A stretch of DNA of 8,902 nt, taken from Ruminococcus sp. UBA4321. GTDB lineage: Bacteria > Bacillota > Clostridia > Oscillospirales > Ruminococcaceae. Under the pieces are notes generated by a model. That model had not been told where the DNA came from, did no database searches, and saw only the letters and a program-made list of their open reading frames with translations. Positions within the stretch are counted from its first letter, which is position 1; every line of letters begins with the position of its first letter. The stretch spans positions 1-8,902 of the forward strand of contig DGUB01000062.1 of the NCBI GenBank assembly GCA_002393815.1, in the 5' to 3' direction. The translations under genes were made by a program, and so were the position numbers. Below, piece after piece: positions 3,769 to 8,902 of the stretch.

Positions 3769-4937
3769 TGGAAAAATTCTTATCCGGTGACGAAGCCTTT
3801 GCCGAAGGCATCCGGTTAGCCTGTCCGGAAGTGATTTCGGCATATCCGATTACACCGCAGACAATTGTCGTAGAAAAGCTTTCCGAAATGGTAGAGGACG
3901 GCAGTCTTGATGCGGAATTTATTCACGTCGAATCGGAACATTCGGCGTTATCTTGTGCCATGGGCGCGAGTGCCGCAGGTGTGAGAGCGTTCACAGCGAC
4001 ATCTTCGCAGGGATTGTTATACATGGCAGAATGTCTTTATTATGCCTCCGGCGGCAGATTCCCGATTGTCATGATGAATGCGAACCGTTCGACAGCACTG
4101 CCGTGGAACATTTACGGCGACCAGAGAGACAGCCTGTCTCAGTTAGATTCCGGCTGGATTCAGGCATATGCCGAAAACGCACAGGAAAGCCTTGACCTTG
4201 CCTTGATGAGTTACTATATCGCGGAGCATAAGACCGTTTCAACGCCGTTTATGGTGAATCTGGACGGCTTTATTCTGACGCATACTTATGAACAGGTAGA
4301 CGTTCCCGAACCGGAACAGGCAAAGAAATTTCTTCCGCCTTACGAAACGGAAAACAAGCTGGATTTGGACAATCCGAAAAATATGGCATTTTCGGCAGGA
4401 CCTGACACGAATTATATTTTCAAGTATAAAGAACATGCGGCAATGTTCCGGGCGATTCCGGTTATCAGAGAAGCCGAAGCAAAATTTGCTGAAATTTTCG
4501 GCAGACAGTATACAGGTCTGACGGATGCCTATAAAACCGAAGATGCAGAATATATTTTAATCACACTCGGCAGTATTGCCGGGCTGTGCCGCGAAATCGC
4601 CGATACGCTCAGAGAAAAAGGTATCAAAGCCGGAGTTCTCAGAATCCGTTATATGCGTCCTTTCCCGGCGGAGGAAATCGCCGAAACCGTAAAACAGGCG
4701 AAAGCCGTCGCAGTTCTGGAGAAAGATATTTCTTTCGGCAATGAAGGCACAGTCTTCACGAATGTGAATTCTGCCCTGCACAGTGCCGGGGTGACTGTTC
4801 CGGCTTATAACTTTATCGGCGGACTGGGCGGACGGAACATTTCACATCAGAATATCATTGAAATTTTTGAAAAAATCCAGTCCGGCACGGCAAGCCGTGT
4901 GAACTTTATCGGAATCGAAGAAGGTGAAAACTCATGA
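3768..4937 (+). CDS. porA: 2-oxoacid:ferredoxin oxidoreductase, alpha subunit
   Basis: This 389-residue alpha chain carries the pyrimidine-binding half of the thiamine diphosphate site. Recognisable segments are ISAYPITPQT near residue 24, FIHVESEHSALSCAMGASAA, FTATSSQGLLYMAE, and ALPWNIYGDQRDS followed by DSGWIQAYAENAQE, the alpha signature. A C-terminal transketolase-like domain contains ITLGSIAG and VLRIRYMRPFP. The length is normal for split-chain enzymes. With beta it makes or cleaves a 2-oxoacid: oxoacid + CoA + oxidised ferredoxin to acyl-CoA + CO2, reversible with strong reductant. The active-site loop (STALPWNIYGDQRDS) does not let me tell pyruvate from branched or aromatic oxoacids. 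Both ends overlap neighbouring genes. Confidence 0.93.
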   Translation: MEKFLSGDEAFAEGIRLACPEVISAYPITPQTIVVEKLSEMVEDGSLDAEFIHVESEHSALSCAMGASAAGVRAFTATSSQGLLYMAECLYYASGGRFPIVMMNANRSTALPWNIYGDQRDSLSQLDSGWIQAYAENAQESLDLALMSYYIAEHKTVSTPFMVNLDGFILTHTYEQVDVPEPEQAKKFLPPYETENKLDLDNPKNMAFSAGPDTNYIFKYKEHAAMFRAIPVIREAEAKFAEIFGRQYTGLTDAYKTEDAEYILITLGSIAGLCREIADTLREKGIKAGVLRIRYMRPFPAEEIAETVKQAKAVAVLEKDISFGNEGTVFTNVNSALHSAGVTVPAYNFIGGLGGRNISHQNIIEIFEKIQSGTASRVNFIGIEEGENS

Positions 4938-5821
4938 GCGTATCAGCAAAAACTTTGGATAAAAACGAATATTTCTACGGTCATAAAGCCTGTGCCGGAT
5001 GTGGCGGAAGCCTTGCTGTCCGGAACGTTCTGAAAGTACTGGGTAAAAATGCAGTTGCTGTGCTTCCTGCCGGATGTATGTCCGCAGTAGGGTTTAACTT
5101 TCCGCAGTTATGCTTTGCGAATAATGCGATTATCTCGACATTCGCCGGAACAGCTTCCATGCTGACGGGTATTGAAGCCGGATTCCGCCGGAGAGGAATC
5201 AAAGATTTCACGGCGGTAGGATTCGCCGGAGACGGCGGAACGGCAGATATCGGGATTCAGGCATTATCCGGAGCAATTGACCGGAACGATAATATTATTT
5301 ATATCTGCTATGATAACGAAGCCTATATGAATACAGGCATTCAGAAATCCGGGCTGACACCGTTCGGCGCGAAGACGACGACAACCCCTGCCGGACAGAA
5401 CATTCACGGCAATATCCGCCCGAAAAAGAACATGTTCGAGATTGTCGCCGCGCATGATATCTCCTATGCGGCAACGGCAACCGTCGGCTATATGAACGAC
5501 TTCCTGAACAAAGTTGAAAAGGCATCAAAAATTCAGGGAACAAAATACATTCATGTCATTGCGCCCTGTCCGACGGGCTGGGGCATTCCGGTCAGCGATA
5601 CGATTGACGCGGCGCGTGAAATTGTGGACTGCGGTCTGTGGTATCTTGCCGAATATGAAAATCATGAATTCAAAATCAGCCGTGACCCGAAAACTTTCAC
5701 AAGCGTGGAAGATTATCTCAGAAAGCAAGCCAGATTCAAGCATCTGACTGATGAAGATATTAAAATTATCACAGATTCCAGAGATAAAAAATGGGAATTT
5801 ATCAGAAAGAACTGGAATTGA
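4934..5821 (+). CDS. porB: 2-oxoacid:ferredoxin oxidoreductase, beta subunit
   Basis: This 295-residue beta chain binds the diphosphate half of thiamine diphosphate and the proximal [4Fe-4S] cluster. Cluster ligands should be Cys20 and Cys23 (HKACAGCGG), Cys48 (PAGC) and Cys212 (APCPTGWG). The cofactor motif is GDGGTADIGIQALSGAIDR (from residue 99), with YDNEAYMNTGIQKS around 126-139. The AYMNTGIQ(R/K)S...TTTTPAG stretch is, from memory, commoner in chains annotated as pyruvate synthase beta than in 2-oxoglutarate or indolepyruvate enzymes. This favours a pyruvate or ketoisovalerate-type enzyme without proving it. The ATG overlaps the alpha stop by four bases, and the next gene begins 27 bases after the stop. 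Gamma-delta-alpha-beta is the Thermotoga-type por order. Confidence 0.93.
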   Translation: MSVSAKTLDKNEYFYGHKACAGCGGSLAVRNVLKVLGKNAVAVLPAGCMSAVGFNFPQLCFANNAIISTFAGTASMLTGIEAGFRRRGIKDFTAVGFAGDGGTADIGIQALSGAIDRNDNIIYICYDNEAYMNTGIQKSGLTPFGAKTTTTPAGQNIHGNIRPKKNMFEIVAAHDISYAATATVGYMNDFLNKVEKASKIQGTKYIHVIAPCPTGWGIPVSDTIDAAREIVDCGLWYLAEYENHEFKISRDPKTFTSVEDYLRKQARFKHLTDEDIKIITDSRDKKWEFIRKNWN

Positions 5822-5848
5822 TTTTATCATAGAAAGAGGTTATTCATC

Positions 5849-7018
5849 ATGCCGAGTTTATCACAGAGAACAGCAGGCTTTACAGATTCAGTAATTCGCA
5901 GAATGACGAGAATTTCCAACCAGTACGGAGCTGTGAACTTATCACAGGGCTTTCCGGATTTCGAGCCGCCGAAAGAAATTCTGAATCGTCTTGCCGAAGT
6001 CACAAAAGAAGATTTCCATCAGTATTCAATCACATGGGGCGCACAGAATTTCCGTGAAGCCCTCGCCCGGAAGCATGAACATTTTTCCGGACAGAAAATC
6101 GACCCGAACGGCGAAATTGTTGTCACATGCGGAAGCACAGAAGCCATGATGGCGGCAATGCTCAGTGTGACGAATCCGGGAGATAAAGTCATTGTCTTTT
6201 CGCCGTTTTATGAGAATTACGGAGCAGATACTATCTTATCCAATGCCGAGCCGATTTATGTACCTCTGATTCCGCCGGAATTCAAGTTCAATCCAGATGT
6301 GCTGGAAGACGCTTTCAAACAGCATCCGAAGGCAATTATCGTCTGCAATCCGTCGAACCCGTGCGGTAAGGTCTTCACCCGTGAGGAACTGACGATTATC
6401 GCAGATTTGGCGAAAAAATACGATACATTCGTGATTACTGACGAAGTCTATGAACATATCCTGTATAAGCCGCATGAACATGTTTATATGTCCACACTGC
6501 CGGGCATGAAGGAAAGAACCATTCTCTGCAATTCTCTGTCGAAAACTTATTCCATTACAGGCTGGAGATTAGGCTATGTTGTGGCAGCTCCGGAAATTAT
6601 TGATACAGTCAAAAAGGTGCATGATTTTCTGACAGTCGGCGCAGCCGCACCGTTACAGGAAGCCGCCGTGACCGGACTGAATTTCCCGGATGAATATTAT
6701 CTGGATTTACAGCAGAAATATACGGAAAAGCGTGATTTGTTCCTGAAAGGTCTGGACACGCTGAACATTGCGCATACAGTTCCGGAGGGGGCATATTATA
6801 TTCTGCTGGATATTTCGGAATTCGGCTATGAGGATGACCTGAAATTCTGTGAAGATTTGGCGCGTCTGGTAGGTGTCGGAGCCGTACCGGGTTCAAGTTT
6901 CTTCAAAGAACCGGAAAACAGATATATCCGTTTCCATTTTGCGAAGAAAGAAGACACACTGAACGAAGCTCTGAACCGTCTGAACGACCTCAGAAAGAAG
7001 ATGCCGTATCATGTCTGA
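5849..7018 (+). CDS. PLP-dependent class I/II aminotransferase
   Basis: This 389-residue fold-type I aminotransferase moves an amino group between an amino acid and a 2-oxoacid. NLSQGFPDFEPP near the start is typical of the kynurenine/glutamine/methionine/aromatic subgroup. Cofactor residues are visible: NPSNPCGKVF from Asn167, Asp198 in ITDEVYEHI, Tyr201, Lys232 in SLSKTYSITGWRLGY (the Schiff-base lysine), and Arg361 in YIRFHF for the substrate carboxylate. Length is standard. GAAAGAGG precedes the ATG, and the stop overlaps the next gene by eight bases. Following a 2-oxoacid oxidoreductase, it could aminate the product or feed it oxoacids. Donor and substrate cannot be set from sequence; broad aspartate, alanine, branched-chain or aromatic activity is possible. 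Confidence 0.92.
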   Translation: MPSLSQRTAGFTDSVIRRMTRISNQYGAVNLSQGFPDFEPPKEILNRLAEVTKEDFHQYSITWGAQNFREALARKHEHFSGQKIDPNGEIVVTCGSTEAMMAAMLSVTNPGDKVIVFSPFYENYGADTILSNAEPIYVPLIPPEFKFNPDVLEDAFKQHPKAIIVCNPSNPCGKVFTREELTIIADLAKKYDTFVITDEVYEHILYKPHEHVYMSTLPGMKERTILCNSLSKTYSITGWRLGYVVAAPEIIDTVKKVHDFLTVGAAAPLQEAAVTGLNFPDEYYLDLQQKYTEKRDLFLKGLDTLNIAHTVPEGAYYILLDISEFGYEDDLKFCEDLARLVGVGAVPGSSFFKEPENRYIRFHFAKKEDTLNEALNRLNDLRKKMPYHV

Positions 7019-7841
7019 TTTCATTCCGGTGATAGATGCACACTGTCATATTTTTCCGGATAAGATTGCCGATAAATCGAAAGAATCCGTCCGGGATTTC
7101 TACGAATTGCCGATGTACACTTCCGGAACGGTTTCGCATCTGCAAGCCGAACGCGGGAAAATTATCGAGATTCAGCATCAGAAATACAAGATAGTCAGAC
7201 AGCTGATTTGTTCTCCGGCAGTCGTGCCGAAACAGACGCACAGTATCAATGATTTTATTTCTGAAAGCGTGAAAGCCGATTCCGGTTTTGTGGGCTTCGG
7301 AACGCTTCACCCGGAAAATGAAAATTTTGCGGAAATTCTTTCCGGATTCCGGGAAAAGAATCTGATTGGTCTGAAAGTACATTCTGATTTTCAGCAGTTT
7401 GATATTGATGAGCCGGGAATGTATCCGGTCTGGCGTGAAGCCGTCGGACTGGAACTGCCTGTTCTGTTTCATATGGGAGACAGAAAGCTTGATTATTCGC
7501 ATCCGCGGAGGTTAGCGCATCTTCTGGAAGATTTTCCGGAACTGACTGCGGTTGCTGCGCATATGGGCGGCTATTCGCACTGGAACGAAGCCCTTGAAGT
7601 TCTGAAACCTTCTGACAGGCTGTATTTCGATATTTCGAGTACACTGCAATTTATTGACGGCGATTTGCTGATGAAGTTTATTCGCAGATTCGGAGAGGAA
7701 CATTTCTTTTTCGGCAGTGATTTTCCGATGTGGAGTCCGGCAAAGGAACTGGAAACTTTAATCAGTTTCGGCTATCCGGAGAAGCTTCTGCACAAGCTGA
7801 TTTTTCAGAATTATGCAGACTTTCTGAATACTTTGAAATAA
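7011..7841 (+). CDS. Metal-dependent amidohydrolase (amidohydrolase_2 family)
   Basis: This 276-residue TIM-barrel hydrolase or decarboxylase belongs to the amidohydrolase_2 group, which also includes ACMSD-type decarboxylases. Expected metal and catalytic residues are present: His11 and His13 (DAHCHIFP), Lys122 and His124 (GLKVHSDFQ), His154 (HMGDR), His184 (AHMGGYSHW) and Asp237 (GSDFPMW). No signal peptide is seen, so it should be cytoplasmic. The start overlaps the aminotransferase stop by eight bases, so it is co-transcribed and probably coupled. It ends at the operon terminator. Its substrate is unknown. No enzyme of this family is a standard partner of 2-oxoacid oxidoreductases, so it may mark an unrecognised step, for example hydrolysis of an amide or lactone linked to the oxoacid. 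Confidence 0.88.
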   Translation: MSDFIPVIDAHCHIFPDKIADKSKESVRDFYELPMYTSGTVSHLQAERGKIIEIQHQKYKIVRQLICSPAVVPKQTHSINDFISESVKADSGFVGFGTLHPENENFAEILSGFREKNLIGLKVHSDFQQFDIDEPGMYPVWREAVGLELPVLFHMGDRKLDYSHPRRLAHLLEDFPELTAVAAHMGGYSHWNEALEVLKPSDRLYFDISSTLQFIDGDLLMKFIRRFGEEHFFFGSDFPMWSPAKELETLISFGYPEKLLHKLIFQNYADFLNTLK

Positions 7842-7848
7842 TAAACAA

Positions 7849-7884
7849 ATCCCCGGCGGAAATTCGCCGGGGATAAATTATTTT
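7849..7884. terminator. Bidirectional terminator between convergent genes
   Basis: ATCCCCGGCG (7849-7858) pairs perfectly with CGCCGGGGAT (7865-7874) around GAAATT. A T-rich tail (ending TTATTTT at 7884) follows on the plus strand, and TTTGTTTATTATT follows on the minus strand. It should end both the oxidoreductase operon and the GH94 gene. Confidence 0.92.
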
Positions 7885-7895
7885 CAGATAAGTTA

Positions 7896-8902
7896 TCAGC
7901 CGAGGGTAACAACAACTTCATGAACGCCGTCAGCCTGAGCCGGAACAACATTGCCTTCTACAGCATTGCCGTCCACTGTCAGGGAAACAACACCCTTGGA
8001 AACGTGGTTCGGGTTCTTGACAGTAATGTTGTAAGTAGCACCGCGGAACTGACGGGTTGCGGTAAAGCCGTCCCAAGCCTTCGGGATAGACGGGTCAACC
8101 TTTAAGCCGTTCCAGTCGGGCATGATACCCAGAATATACTGAGAAACAGCTACGAAATTCCATGCAGCAGTACCGGTCAGCCAGCTGTTCTTAGCTTCGC
8201 CGTGACGTGCAGCATCCTTGCCGGCAATCATCTGAGCATATACATAGGGTTCAGTTCTGTGCAGGTCGGAATATTTTTCTTCTCTGTAAGCAGGAGCAAT
8301 CTTGGAATAATATTCAAAAGCCTTGTCACCGCGTCCGGCGTAAGCTTCTGCACAGATAATCCAAGCGTTGTTATGGCAGAAGATACCTGCATTTTCCTTG
8401 TATCCCGGTGGATATGAGCTTACTTCACCAAGTTCAAGGTGATATTCTGTATATGCTGGCTGAAGGATCATGATACCATACTGAGTATCAAGCTTTTCTT
8501 CAACTGATTTAAGAGCCTTTTCTGCAAGGCCTTCTTTTACACCGATACCTGCAAGTACGCAGAAGCCCTGTGGCTCAATGTAAATCTGACCTTCTTTACA
8601 TTCTTTTGAACCAACTTTGTTGGAGTGAGCGTCATAAGCACGTACAAACCACTCGCCATCCCAACCTGCATCGCATACTGTATCATACATTGTCTTGACT
8701 TCAGCACGGGCACGCTTAGCTTCTTCAGCATCGCCTTTAAGTTCACACAGCTGAGCATATTCTTCACCGTATTTTACAAACATACCGGCAATGAATACTG
8801 ATTCAGCAACAGGTCCCTCTGATGGTCCAAATGTCTGGAAGGATTCACCCGGATGAGCTGAGAAACAGTTAAGATTCAAGCAGTCATTCCAGTCAGCACG
8901 TC
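7896..8902 (-). CDS. GH94 phosphorylase, probably cellobiose phosphorylase (5' end missing)
   Basis: This is the C-terminal part, about 334 residues, of a gene running off the window; family members are about 800 residues. The first codons read [14 protein letters not shown], containing the GH94 catalytic WND motif whose Asp is the general acid. Further family segments are [41 protein letters not shown] and the C-terminal beta domain with [12 protein letters not shown]. Cellobiose phosphorylases split cellobiose with phosphate into glucose 1-phosphate and glucose in the cytoplasm, saving ATP in cellulose users. Cellodextrin phosphorylase is the main alternative; specificity lies largely in the missing part. 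There is no start here: the TTG near 8879 is an internal Leu codon. Codon use changes within the gene near 8306-8410. It converges on the oxidoreductase operon across a shared terminator. Confidence 0.92.
   Translation of the reverse strand, partial: RADWNDCLNLNCFSAHPGESFQTFGPSEGPVAESVFIAGMFVKYGEEYAQLCELKGDAEEAKRARAEVKTMYDTVCDAGWDGEWFVRAYDAHSNKVGSKECKEGQIYIEPQGFCVLAGIGVKEGLAEKALKSVEEKLDTQYGIMILQPAYTEYHLELGEVSSYPPGYKENAGIFCHNNAWIICAEAYAGRGDKAFEYYSKIAPAYREEKYSDLHRTEPYVYAQMIAGKDAARHGEAKNSWLTGTAAWNFVAVSQYILGIMPDWNGLKVDPSIPKAWDGFTATRQFRGATYNITVKNPNHVSKGVVSLTVDGNAVEGNVVPAQADGVHEVVVTLG

Noticed and set aside
6990..7502. 170-residue minus-strand ORF opposite the amidohydrolase
   Set aside because: The plus frame has all metal-binding motifs and an overlap with the upstream gene. 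The minus frame has no motif or ribosome site.
8202..8417. 71-residue plus-strand ORF within the GH94 gene
   Set aside because: It is antisense to conserved GH94 segments and has no supporting signals.
1..8902. CRISPR arrays, tRNA or rRNA genes, insertion sequences
   Set aside because: Reading both strands, I saw no regularly spaced repeats, no tRNA-like cloverleaf or rRNA core sequences, and no transposase motifs.

Overview
The window looks like part of a chromosome from an anaerobic, gut- or rumen-type Bacillota bacterium, most likely near Ruminococcus (Oscillospiraceae). The evidence is a yabP-yabQ-divIC-yabR cluster in Bacillus/Clostridia order, a ferredoxin-linked 2-oxoacid oxidoreductase, a GH94 cellobiose-phosphorylase-type gene, strong Shine-Dalgarno sites and near-consensus sigma-A promoters. 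The taxon is inferred from gene content, not from a marker gene.

Region 1 (about 1-375) is a compact candidate type I toxin-antitoxin locus. A consensus promoter (TTGACA-17-TATAAT) drives a short mRNA for a 33-residue one-helix membrane peptide. A second promoter with the same consensus boxes and spacing, on the opposite strand, drives an RNA of roughly 85 nt that converges on it. The two transcripts share one bidirectional terminator hairpin, and their 5' leaders are similar in sequence. The toxin Shine-Dalgarno is buried in a GAAA-tetraloop hairpin.

Region 2 (about 380-1967, minus strand) holds yabP, yabQ, divIC and yabR. yabP-yabQ (spore cortex/coat) are tightly coupled. divIC-yabR have their own promoter with a small inverted repeat in the spacer, and end at a clear terminator. 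Upstream lie an AT-rich 70-residue zinc-ribbon orphan and an Rrf2-family regulator with three cysteines placed as in Fe-S sensing members.

Region 3 (about 2700-7890, plus strand) is divergent from the regulator. It is a six-gene operon: gamma, delta, alpha and beta subunits of a 2-oxoacid:ferredoxin oxidoreductase, a PLP aminotransferase and a TIM-barrel amidohydrolase. Five of the six genes overlap a neighbour by 1-8 nt. The promoter carries a perfect inverted repeat, and a related box sits in both divergent promoters. Together the genes suggest interconversion of acyl-CoA + CO2, 2-oxoacid and amino acid, driven by ferredoxin. The substrate is not settled; pyruvate and branched or aromatic oxoacids are all possible.

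Region 4 (7896-8902, minus strand) is the C-terminal part of a GH94 phosphorylase that runs off the window, convergent with the operon across a shared terminator. Its codon use changes abruptly inside the gene, suggesting recombination or an assembly join.
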